Source of the DNA: CAYLQA01 sp964385695
Lineage (GTDB): Bacteria > Desulfobacterota > Desulfobulbia > Desulfobulbales > Desulfurivibrionaceae
DNA length: 30,233 nucleotides
Direction: 5' to 3'
NCBI GenBank assembly: GCA_964385695.1
Contig: CAYLQA010000041.1
Location: forward strand, 1 to 30,233
The notes under the pieces are model-generated. The model did no database searches and had not been told where the DNA came from. It saw only the letters and a list, made by a program, of their open reading frames with translations. Shown here in pieces: positions 6,901-14,177 of the stretch (the stretch's first letter is position 1; every line of letters starts with the position of its first letter). The translations under genes were made by a program, and so were the position numbers.

Positions 6901-6928
6901 ATTGTAAGACATCTGTTGGTTTTGTAAA
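6901..6928 (-). promoter_or_regulatory. Sigma-70-like promoter of the small lipoprotein
   Basis: On the minus strand TTTACA (6923-6928) and TACAAT (6901-6906) have a 16-base spacer; each differs from consensus at one position. The leader would be about 50 bases. Confidence 0.5.
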
Positions 6929-7035
6929 GGTAATAATTTTAAGAAGTTATAAGTTTGTTCGTCTAGTCTAACTTTGGTGCGCTGTTTTTGCCCGGGGTAA
7001 AATTCTCCAGTCGTTTTTGGGTGGGAACGGCGGGG

Positions 7036-7998
7036 TTATTCTGGGACGCTGCCTTTTAAGAAGACCCGCAGGGGGGCAGGGTATCCTTCTACGGTGCGTG
7101 TTGGATCTGCTGGGTCAATAAAGTCATCGTAGGATTCAAATTGCATCCAGTCGGTGCGGCGCTGTTCGTTGTTGCTCATCGGGTGGCTGGCAAATACCTC
7201 AACATCTTTAAAGCCAACCCGGGTAAGCCAGTTGACGACACAGCTGGCCGTGGGTACGAAATAGGTTCCCGGCACCTTGGCATACCGTGTTTCCGGGAAC
7301 AGGGCCACAGGCTCTTCACCGGGAATAGCTTGGGATTCCAAGATAATAGTCCCACCTGGCCGCATGCTTTCTTTTATATCCTTCAGCATCTCCACCGGCG
7401 AGATACGGTGGTAGATGATGCCCATCAAAAACACCACGTCAAAACATTTGGGGTAAAGATTGATATCCTCCACTCCCATGAGTTCGATAAAAAGGTTTTC
7501 AACACCTGCCAGGTGACGCAAAGTTTTAAAACAGTAATAATGGTGCAGAACCGGGTCAAAGCCAATGACACACTGTGGCTTGTGGGGAAGCATGCGGAAC
7601 ATGTAGTAGCCATTATTGCAGCCGATATCCGCCACTATTTTGCCGGAAAGGTCCGGCAGGGCAGGCAGTAGCCGGTTCCACTTTCTTTCGCTGCGCCACT
7701 CCGCATCCACCTCGGTGCCGAAAATGGAAAACGGCCCCTTGCGCCAGGGTATAAAGCTGCGCATGGTTTCATAGATTAATTTTTCGTCTGCACTGCTCAG
7801 TTCGTCTGCTCGGCCAATGGTTACCGCATCGCTTGTGAAATTAGTGTGCTTGGCTTGCAGGTGCTGTATGGCGGCAAAGGGTTCCTGGTAGCGCAGAAAC
7901 CCCTTTTTAGGCTGGCTCAGCCTGGCTTCGGTTTCCGCCCGAAATTGCCTTATCGCGCCATGGCCAGCCTGGGGGAGAAGATGAAGATAATCATTCAT
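7036..7998 (-). CDS. cmoB: tRNA U34 carboxymethyltransferase CmoB
   Basis: CmoB transfers the carboxymethyl group of carboxy-SAM to 5-hydroxyuridine at position 34 of certain tRNAs, giving 5-oxyacetyl-uridine, which widens wobble decoding. The 320-residue length is typical. The N-terminal region holds the CmoB-specific WRKGPFSIFGTEVDAEWRS (85-103). The Rossmann methyltransferase motif DIGCNNGYYMFRM is at 124-136. MGIIYHR and the C-terminal VEGYPAPLRV are also conserved in the family. It follows cmoA after six bases; CmoA makes its cofactor, so the pair is a functional unit and the last two genes of the long minus-strand run. Confidence 0.95.
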   Translation of the reverse strand: MNDYLHLLPQAGHGAIRQFRAETEARLSQPKKGFLRYQEPFAAIQHLQAKHTNFTSDAVTIGRADELSSADEKLIYETMRSFIPWRKGPFSIFGTEVDAEWRSERKWNRLLPALPDLSGKIVADIGCNNGYYMFRMLPHKPQCVIGFDPVLHHYYCFKTLRHLAGVENLFIELMGVEDINLYPKCFDVVFLMGIIYHRISPVEMLKDIKESMRPGGTIILESQAIPGEEPVALFPETRYAKVPGTYFVPTASCVVNWLTRVGFKDVEVFASHPMSNNEQRRTDWMQFESYDDFIDPADPTRTVEGYPAPLRVFLKGSVPE

Positions 7999-8004
7999 AA
8001 TGGG

Positions 8005-8727
8005 CTACTTGATGGCGACAAAGGAGGCAAAATTGAACCATTGGGAAAATGTTTCCACCTTTGAAAACCCTGCTTCCAGCAGAAGCTTTTTGTCTTCCTC
8101 AATGGAAAATGGAATAAGGACGTTTTCAAGGGCCTCGCGTTTTTTGGTGATTTCGATCTCGGAGTATCCCTGATCCCGTTTGAAATTATGATAATAATCG
8201 ATAAAATTTCTGTTCAGTGACGGGTCGTGGGAAATCACCTTTTCACTGAGTATGAGAATACCGCCTGGAGGAAGTTGTCCCTGAATTTTTGTTAAAAAAT
8301 CAACCCGCTGCATGGGGCGGACAAACTGCAATGTGTAGTTGAGAATAACCGCCCCGGCGCGCTCCAACTCAATGTCGGATATATCCGCCTCAATAAAACG
8401 GATGCGTTCTTTTTTTGAGTATATTTCCGCCTTGAGCAGCGCCTTGTTGATCATGGAGGCTGAACTGTCCACACCGATGAAGTTTAATTCAAGATGGGCG
8501 AGCTTGCGGGCCAGCTCTAAAAGTGTGGTGCCGGTAGAGCAGCCCAAGTCATACACCCTGTCCCCCGGGGCAAGCAGGCTCCCTAACAGCTGCGCAGTCA
8601 TATCGATGACCTGGCGATAATTGGGAACCGAGCGGTTGAGCATATCGTCAAAGACCTCTGCCACCTGATCGGTAAAGCGAAAGTCCTCGGATATATTCTC
8701 TGTGTCGAAGATGTTGTCCTTGGTCAT
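8005..8727 (-). CDS. cmoA: Carboxy-S-adenosyl-L-methionine synthase CmoA
   Basis: CmoA converts SAM and prephenate to carboxy-SAM, the donor used by CmoB. The protein has 240 residues. The SAM-binding motif DLGCSTGTT is at 60-68, VILNYTLQFV lines the active site, and KKREALENVLIP carries the conserved arginine region that holds the carboxylate group. The start at 8727 (MTKDNIF) matches the family. It has no clear Shine-Dalgarno and lies ten bases after the stop of the preceding gene, so translation is probably coupled. A longer reading to 8808 would overlap that gene. Confidence 0.95.
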   Translation of the reverse strand: MTKDNIFDTENISEDFRFTDQVAEVFDDMLNRSVPNYRQVIDMTAQLLGSLLAPGDRVYDLGCSTGTTLLELARKLAHLELNFIGVDSSASMINKALLKAEIYSKKERIRFIEADISDIELERAGAVILNYTLQFVRPMQRVDFLTKIQGQLPPGGILILSEKVISHDPSLNRNFIDYYHNFKRDQGYSEIEITKKREALENVLIPFSIEEDKKLLLEAGFSKVETFSQWFNFASFVAIK

Positions 8728-8737
8728 GTTCGGTAAA

Positions 8738-9595
8738 TTACTCGCTTGAGTAACGTTTTTCCAGCTCGTAATACTCTGCAAAACCGACGATTTTTTGTAT
8801 CTCGGCAAAGCTCAGCGGTACCTGGGGCGGCTTGCCTTGCTTGAGGTCGGTAAGGGCTTGCTGCATGGCTGAAAGGGCCACATTCAACAGGGTGAGTGGG
8901 TAGGCTGCGATTTTAAAGCCCATTTGGGCAAGTTCAGCCGGGGTGAATTGCGGCGTCTGGCCATGCTCCAGCATATTGGCCATGGTATAGCCCTCTATCT
9001 CGTCACAGAAGATGCGCATCTCTTTTTCCGATTGGGGGGCCTCTAGAAAAATAATATCCGCCCCGGCTTCGGCAAATGCTTGGGCCCGACTCAAGGCCTC
9101 TGTAAAGCCATGGGTAGCCCTGGCATCGGTCCGGGCCATGATGAGTATGTCCGCCCCGTCATTTCGACACTCAACCGCTGCCTTGATGCGTTGCACGGCC
9201 TCATCCCGCTCGACCACCTGTTTACCCTGGGTGTGGCCGCAACGCTTGGGCCAGACTTGATCTTCCAGCATCACGCAGGCAAAGCCGGCTTGGGCATACC
9301 CTCTGACCGTACGTTGCACGTTAAGAGCGTTGCCGTAACCTGTATCCCCGTCACCTATAACCGGGATGGAGACACTGGCCGTAATGTTTCGCCCCTGATC
9401 GAGCATCTCGCCATAGGAGATAAGCCCGGTATCCGGTTGGCCGATGCGGGTGGCGGAAACGGCAAAGCCGCTCATAAAGGTAAGGGGGAATCCTGCGGCC
9501 TCAATGAGCTTTGCTGAGAGCGCATCAAAACAACAGGGCATGGTGATAAGCCCGGGTTGGGCAAGCAGGTCTCTGAGTCGGGCGGCAGGTGTCAT
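8738..9595 (-). CDS. Isocitrate lyase/PEP mutase superfamily C-C lyase
   Basis: A 285-residue cytoplasmic protein of the ICL/PEP mutase family. Metal- and substrate-binding motifs are visible: the conserved SG of FMSGFAVSAT (about 41-50), GDGDTGYGN (81-89), EDQ (111-113) and KRCGH (117-121), with C119 the likely catalytic acid. ARTDAR and LEAP motifs follow. The length fits 2-methylisocitrate lyase, oxaloacetate decarboxylase and carboxyphosphonoenolpyruvate mutase-like members; motifs alone do not separate them. There is no prpC or prpD neighbour, so I do not call it PrpB. The ATG at 9595 has no clear ribosome-binding site; the 84 bases upstream are filled by a repeat element. Confidence 0.85.
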   Translation of the reverse strand: MTPAARLRDLLAQPGLITMPCCFDALSAKLIEAAGFPLTFMSGFAVSATRIGQPDTGLISYGEMLDQGRNITASVSIPVIGDGDTGYGNALNVQRTVRGYAQAGFACVMLEDQVWPKRCGHTQGKQVVERDEAVQRIKAAVECRNDGADILIMARTDARATHGFTEALSRAQAFAEAGADIIFLEAPQSEKEMRIFCDEIEGYTMANMLEHGQTPQFTPAELAQMGFKIAAYPLTLLNVALSAMQQALTDLKQGKPPQVPLSFAEIQKIVGFAEYYELEKRYSSE

Positions 9596-9601
9596 TGATT
9601 C

Positions 9602-9681
9602 AGTAACAAGTAACAAGTGACGAGTGACGAGTGACGAGAAAGGGAGAAAAACTTGTTACCCGTGACCTGTCACTCGTAACT
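9602..9681. repeat. Heptanucleotide (AGTRACR) repeat element with inverted arms
   Basis: The left arm (9602-9638) has five tandem 7-base units: AGTAACA twice and AGTGACG three times. After a 12-base purine spacer (9639-9650), the right arm (9651-9681) carries four similar units in phase on the opposite strand: AGTTACG, AGTGACA, GGTCACG, GGTAACA. The arms can pair imperfectly into a long hairpin. The element fills the gap between yhbY and the lyase gene and overlaps the yhbY stop codon. Confidence 0.75.
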
Positions 9682-9997
9682 ATTTTATAGGAAGCTTGAT
9701 CTTTTCCTCGGCCTTCTTTTTCTTGTTAGCGCGAAAGAGCAAAAAGGTTTTGCCGATAATTTGCGCGATACGGCTGCCGGATTTTTCCGCCAGCAGTTCT
9801 GCCGCCTCTTTTTTGCCGTAGGGGCAGTTTTCCTGGATTTTGACCTTGATCAACTCATGGGCAAGCAGGCTTGCCTTAACAGAGGTGAGCAGATTCTCTG
9901 AGATACCCTCTTTGCCGATCATGGCCATGGGGGAGAGATGATGGCCAAGGCCTCGCAAAAAGCGGGCATTTTTGCCGGTAATATACAGATTAGCCAT
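9680..9997 (-). CDS. yhbY: YhbY-type RNA-binding (CRM domain) protein
   Basis: A 105-residue basic protein forming a single CRS1/YhbY (CRM) domain. The start LTGKN-like segment (YITGKNARFLRGLGHHLSPMAMIGKEGIS), the central HELIKVKI and the GxxG-type loop GKTFLLFR are present. In E. coli YhbY associates with pre-50S ribosomal subunits. The C-terminus adds a lysine-rich tail (KKKKAEEKIKLPIK). AGGG stands six bases before the ATG at 9997. It starts 11 bases after the stop of the TraB gene, so cotranscription is likely. Confidence 0.9.
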   Translation of the reverse strand: MANLYITGKNARFLRGLGHHLSPMAMIGKEGISENLLTSVKASLLAHELIKVKIQENCPYGKKEAAELLAEKSGSRIAQIIGKTFLLFRANKKKKAEEKIKLPIK

Positions 9998-10008
9998 GGT
10001 TTTCCCTA

Positions 10009-11202
10009 TTAAAAGAGGTTTGAGATGATTTCATAACCACCCACATAGGTGCCGATCATGCTACCGAATCCGGGCAGCAAAAAGGCAAGAAAGACGCGCA
10101 GCAAGCGGTTTCGCCACCAGCCGCCGAAGGTTCCCATATCCTCAAGCACACTTTCAAATTCCAGCACCACGGGCGGTTGCAGCATCACCTGTAAAAAGGC
10201 GGTGACATAACCCGCCCCGATGACCGGGGTGAGGCTGGTAATGGGCGCGGCCACAAATGCCCCGAGGATTGTGAAAGGGTGGGCCAGGGCAAGTAAGGCG
10301 CCGATGGAAGAAGGAATGCCGTTGGCGAGAATCCAGAACATGAGATTGTCTCCGGCAACCGCTGCCCCTTTGTTTACGGCAATAAAGCCCAATGAGGCCA
10401 GAATGACCAGAGGGATGGACCAGCCCAGGATCTTCCACATCGGAGAGACCGGAGGAATGGTATTGATCGCTTTCATCTGATCTTTGCGGTCTTCTTCAAG
10501 GGCCTTTTTAATGCCGGCCACATGTCCGGCCCCGACCACGGCCACGAGTCTGTTGCCCTCGGACTCTTTGATCTTCTCCGCTAAAAAGGTGTCGCGCTCG
10601 TCAATGAGAACGGTTTTGAGTTCGGGCATGGCCTGGCCAAGCTCGTTCATGAGTTCGGAGAGCATGTCGCTCTCTCTCATCTCCGTGAGTTTTTCTTCAC
10701 TGATCTCGGTATCTTCAAACATGCTGGCGAGCAGGCTGGCCAGAAGATAATTTTTGCGGAAAAAGGAGGTGGAGTTCCAGGCCCGGCGCAGGGTAACGCG
10801 CACGTCGCGATCACAGAGGGCCACGGGCACATCATGCTCTTCGGCAGATTTCACTGCCTCAAGAAGCTCGGTGCCTGGCTGCACTCCCATCTGGTCTCCC
10901 AGTCTCTTCTGGTAAGAGGCCAGCACCATATTGACCAGCAGGGTGGAGAGTTGCTTGTTGCGGATAATCTGCTTGAGGTCAAGAACCTCCCAGCGTTTAC
11001 GCTTGGCTAAGGCCTCGTAGCGCTTTTCGTCCAGCTCCACGCAGACGCAATCCGGCCGTTCGACAGCAATAACCTCCCGTACCAGGTTCACCGACTCCTG
11101 AGAGATATGCGCGGTGCCTATTAAAAAAATTTCCCGGACGCCCAACCTGATAATGTGGACGTCCGGGGAATCTGTATAACTGCTAAGTTGTTGTTCGGTC
11201 AT
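10009..11202 (-). CDS. TraB family membrane protein
   Basis: A 397-residue TraB/PrgY-family protein. The N-terminal domain has the conserved GTAHIS (29-34) and a second glycine-histidine motif VVGAGHVAGI (around 220-229), with the conserved acidic VELDEKR in between. These mark the TIKI/TraB fold, proposed to be a metalloprotease-like domain. The C-terminal third has several hydrophobic segments (about 256-275, 283-335 and 365-395). Relatives include PrgY of Enterococcus, which reduces pheromone activity, but the role in Gram-negative bacteria is unknown. The ATG at 11202 lies five bases after the fadL stop and has no visible ribosome-binding site, so it is probably translationally coupled. 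Confidence 0.88.
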   Translation of the reverse strand: MTEQQLSSYTDSPDVHIIRLGVREIFLIGTAHISQESVNLVREVIAVERPDCVCVELDEKRYEALAKRKRWEVLDLKQIIRNKQLSTLLVNMVLASYQKRLGDQMGVQPGTELLEAVKSAEEHDVPVALCDRDVRVTLRRAWNSTSFFRKNYLLASLLASMFEDTEISEEKLTEMRESDMLSELMNELGQAMPELKTVLIDERDTFLAEKIKESEGNRLVAVVGAGHVAGIKKALEEDRKDQMKAINTIPPVSPMWKILGWSIPLVILASLGFIAVNKGAAVAGDNLMFWILANGIPSSIGALLALAHPFTILGAFVAAPITSLTPVIGAGYVTAFLQVMLQPPVVLEFESVLEDMGTFGGWWRNRLLRVFLAFLLPGFGSMIGTYVGGYEIISNLF

Positions 11203-11207
11203 AGTCG

Positions 11208-12446
11208 CTAGAAACGGTACTGCACACCGATGTTAACCAAGTGGGCTGCGGCATTATCAAAGGTGCCATTTACACCACCAGAGTTGGTTGCCGAACGGCT
11301 TTCTTTATCATCATAGAGATATGCGGCACCAACCTCAAGTTTGTCATTCATTTTATAACGAGCACCGATTGAATAAAGTTTGGCATCGGAATCAGGTAAC
11401 TCAAAGCCAAGGGTATTATCGGGAGCGGGATTATCATCAATGGCAAACCCTGCCATGACGGTCCACTGTTTGTTCAGCTTATGGGTTACACCGATGCGAA
11501 ATGCCTCAGTGTTCACCCAGTTTTTGGCTTTGGCGGCATCAAAAACTGCGGTTAGCCCAGCATCACCCAAAGCTGATGCATAGTTGAAGTCGAGTTGGTC
11601 GTAGGCGTTCCAATAGGTTTTATCGTAAGTCAACTCTACTGTTGTTTGATCAAAAGTATAAGCTGTAGCAAGAGTGAGTACGGCTGGAGCCGGGACACTC
11701 ACAGATGCTCCACCGCTGTATGTTGCACTCGTAAGGCTTGAACTTAAAGTGGCATTTCCTTCAACATTCAAGCTAACTCTGGAGCGATAGGTTGCGGCCA
11801 AAGAGAGGTTGCTTATGGGCTTGTAAGTAAGGGCAAAGTTGTAGCCATAGTCAGTTGAGTCCCCGTCCATATTGCGATGCATGTTTGAGACTGGTCCACC
11901 GAGGTCGATTAGGCCAGTGCTTTTTACCTCGCCTTTAGTGTGAATTGCTCGTAGGCCCATGCCGAAAGAAATTTTGTCGGAAACTTTGTATGAAACGGTA
12001 GGGTTAAATTCATACGTTTTTAAAGTGAAATCTTCAGCAAAAGTTTTTGGAAAAGACTCATCCCAACGTTTTGAAAGACCGAATGGGTATACAACGGAAA
12101 AACCAAAACGAAAGTTGTTATACATCGGGGAGACAATGTGAAGTTCCGGCAGCAGAAACTCTTCTTCCTTTGAATCACCATTTCTGCTGCTTACAGCGGC
12201 ATCTGTGTAATCAATACTAGCCAGATTAATATAGGTCAAGCTGACCTCACTGTGCCACCCGTCTTCCAGCCAGCTCATGTTGGCCGGGTTGAAGTAGCTT
12301 GCGTCTGCGGCGTGGGCATTGGCAATATATGCGTTACTCAGGGCAACAGAGTTAATGGATTGCTCGGGGATACGGTAGCCGGAGCCAAAGGCCGGGCTGG
12401 CCGCCATGACGGCGGTAACCGTCAAGGCTGCGATTTTCTTGTACAT
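11208..12446 (-). CDS. FadL/OmpP1/TodX-family outer-membrane transporter
   Basis: An outer-membrane beta-barrel of 412 residues for long-chain fatty acids or other hydrophobic compounds. A signal peptide (MYKKIAALTV...ASPAFG, cleavage near 21) is followed by SGYRIPEQS, the N-terminal plug typical of FadL. ANAHAADASYFNPANMSWL is the conserved hatch segment. Alternating strands follow, ending in the barrel signature VNIGVQYRF with a terminal phenylalanine. GGAGAG precedes the ATG at 12446; the longer start at 12467 would spoil the signal peptide. It lies 30 bases after the acyl-CoA synthetase gene, a natural partner that would trap imported fatty acids as CoA esters. Confidence 0.92.
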   Translation of the reverse strand: MYKKIAALTVTAVMAASPAFGSGYRIPEQSINSVALSNAYIANAHAADASYFNPANMSWLEDGWHSEVSLTYINLASIDYTDAAVSSRNGDSKEEEFLLPELHIVSPMYNNFRFGFSVVYPFGLSKRWDESFPKTFAEDFTLKTYEFNPTVSYKVSDKISFGMGLRAIHTKGEVKSTGLIDLGGPVSNMHRNMDGDSTDYGYNFALTYKPISNLSLAATYRSRVSLNVEGNATLSSSLTSATYSGGASVSVPAPAVLTLATAYTFDQTTVELTYDKTYWNAYDQLDFNYASALGDAGLTAVFDAAKAKNWVNTEAFRIGVTHKLNKQWTVMAGFAIDDNPAPDNTLGFELPDSDAKLYSIGARYKMNDKLEVGAAYLYDDKESRSATNSGGVNGTFDNAAAHLVNIGVQYRF

Positions 12447-12476
12447 CTTATCTCTCCTCTCTCTCAATAAAAAAAG

Positions 12477-14165
12477 TTATTTTGCACCAGTGTACAAATA
12501 GCGCTTGATTTTATGGGTCGCTGTTTTGATAAACGGCTCCTGCCTTTCGTTTACCTTGGTCAGCTGGGAAAAATGGGGCAACCTGGAGTTAACATCTGTT
12601 TTGATATTGTGCAAGATCTCTTCTATATAGCTCAGTTTCTGCTGCTGGCTCTTGCCCTTGGTTTCCCCGTCGATCAGTTCGTAATCGAGATAAATTTGGG
12701 CCTCAAGCTTGTCGTGTGACTCGATTACCAGCGATTCCACCACATGCTGAAAGGCATTGATTTTTTCCTCGATGGTCTCCGGGTAGATGTTCTCGCCATG
12801 GGAAAGGACGATGACGCTTTTAGAGCGGCCCTCAATAAAGAGATTGTTTTTTTCGTCCAGATAACCGAGATCACCGGTTGCCAGCCAGCCGTCGATGATG
12901 GTCTCTGCCGTGGCCTCGGGATTATTTTGATAGCCGGGCATGACATTGGGCCCTTTGACATAGATCTCGCCCACCCCGGTTTGGGCATTTTTATTGACGA
13001 TCTTGACCTCCATGTTCTGTACTGGCTTGCCTGAGCAGCCCACGGCAAGGGTTGGGTCCCCAAAAGGGCCGCCGCTGACAATGGGTGCAGCTTCGCTCAG
13101 CCCGTAACCGGCAAGATAGGGGAATTGCGCCTCGTGCAGGAATTTTTCCACCTCAAGGTTGAGGGCCGCCCCACCAACCACCACAACAAAGAGGTTGCCG
13201 CCGAAAAAGTTGGCCAGCTTGGCGCCGATTTTTTGTACGATTTTGTTGCGGATCACAGGCAGCTTGAGTGCGGTTTTGAGCAGTAAGTTTTTATTCACTG
13301 CGGGCAGAATCTTTTTCTTATAGATCTTTTCAATGACCATGGGCACCAGGCAGATCACATTGGGTCGCTCTTCCTTGCAGATTCGTTCCAAAATAGTCGG
13401 GGTCGGGGTTTTACCGGCGTAGACCACCCGGGCTCCTTGGGAGAGCGGGAAGAGGAAGCTTGCCGTAAATTCAAAGGCATGGGAGACGGGAAGGATGGAA
13501 AGAAAGGTCAACCCCTCACGTTTGATGCCCGCAGCAAAAACAGAGTTTGCCTGCAGGACGTTAGCGCAGAAGTTTTTATGCGAGAGCATGACGGCCTTGG
13601 AATGGCCGGAGGTCCCTGAGGTATAGATGATGGATGCCAGGTCATCTTCCTGGGCGATGTCCTGGGCGATTATTTTTTTCTTCTCCGCCAGAGAGCGTGC
13701 GGCATCGAGAAAGGAGCTAAACGATTGCGCCTCGATGATTCTGTTCTTATCGCCGTTGTCATCAAGGGTGATAACCTTTTTGATTTTTTTGGCTTTGAGA
13801 TCGTATATCTTTTCCAGCTGTTTTTGGGTGGTGAAAAGAATCTTTGCCTTGCAGTCGGTGAGAACGTGCTTTACATCCGCTTCCGGAAAATCCGGCAGAA
13901 TAGGTACTGCCACCGCACCGATCTTGACAATGCCCAGATAAGCCGTGCCCCAGTTGGGCGAATTCTCGGCAAGAATGGCTATCCTGTCTCCCTTTTTTAC
14001 TCCCATATCCCTGAGTTGGGCAGCGGTGAGCAGGATGCGCTCCTGCAATTCTCTATAGGTCATGGAGTCTTCAAAGGCAAAACCCAAGGCAGCAAGATCC
14101 GCATGTTTGCGGACGCTTTTCTCTATAAGGCCATTGATACTTGGCGCAATAATCATCTCAGTCAT
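12477..14165 (-). CDS. Long-chain fatty acid-CoA ligase (AMP-binding enzyme)
   Basis: A 562-residue adenylate-forming enzyme that activates fatty acids to acyl-CoA through an acyl-AMP. The ATP loop YTSGTSGHSKAVMLSH is at 181-196. The substrate motif GYGLSEAAPIV, the hinge region TGDLGYLDEKN and the GRSKSVIVLSHGENIYPE segment follow. The C-terminal lysine region is TATHKIKRY. It is shorter than E. coli FadD by some tens of residues, mostly at the N-terminus. The ATG at 14165 lies 12 bases after the kinase stop and lacks a good ribosome-binding site. The neighbour FadL supports a fatty-acid substrate, though chain length is not shown by the sequence. Confidence 0.92.
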   Translation of the reverse strand: MTEMIIAPSINGLIEKSVRKHADLAALGFAFEDSMTYRELQERILLTAAQLRDMGVKKGDRIAILAENSPNWGTAYLGIVKIGAVAVPILPDFPEADVKHVLTDCKAKILFTTQKQLEKIYDLKAKKIKKVITLDDNGDKNRIIEAQSFSSFLDAARSLAEKKKIIAQDIAQEDDLASIIYTSGTSGHSKAVMLSHKNFCANVLQANSVFAAGIKREGLTFLSILPVSHAFEFTASFLFPLSQGARVVYAGKTPTPTILERICKEERPNVICLVPMVIEKIYKKKILPAVNKNLLLKTALKLPVIRNKIVQKIGAKLANFFGGNLFVVVVGGAALNLEVEKFLHEAQFPYLAGYGLSEAAPIVSGGPFGDPTLAVGCSGKPVQNMEVKIVNKNAQTGVGEIYVKGPNVMPGYQNNPEATAETIIDGWLATGDLGYLDEKNNLFIEGRSKSVIVLSHGENIYPETIEEKINAFQHVVESLVIESHDKLEAQIYLDYELIDGETKGKSQQQKLSYIEEILHNIKTDVNSRLPHFSQLTKVNERQEPFIKTATHKIKRYLYTGAK

Positions 14166-14177
14166 GTTTTTTTCTGA

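Noticed and set aside
8738..9595. Naming the lyase PrpB or isocitrate lyase AceA
   Set aside because: The length excludes AceA, and there are no methylcitrate-cycle neighbours to support PrpB.
9602..9681. CRISPR-like array
   Set aside because: The units are seven bases with no spacers, and the second arm is inverted, so this is a simple repeat element.
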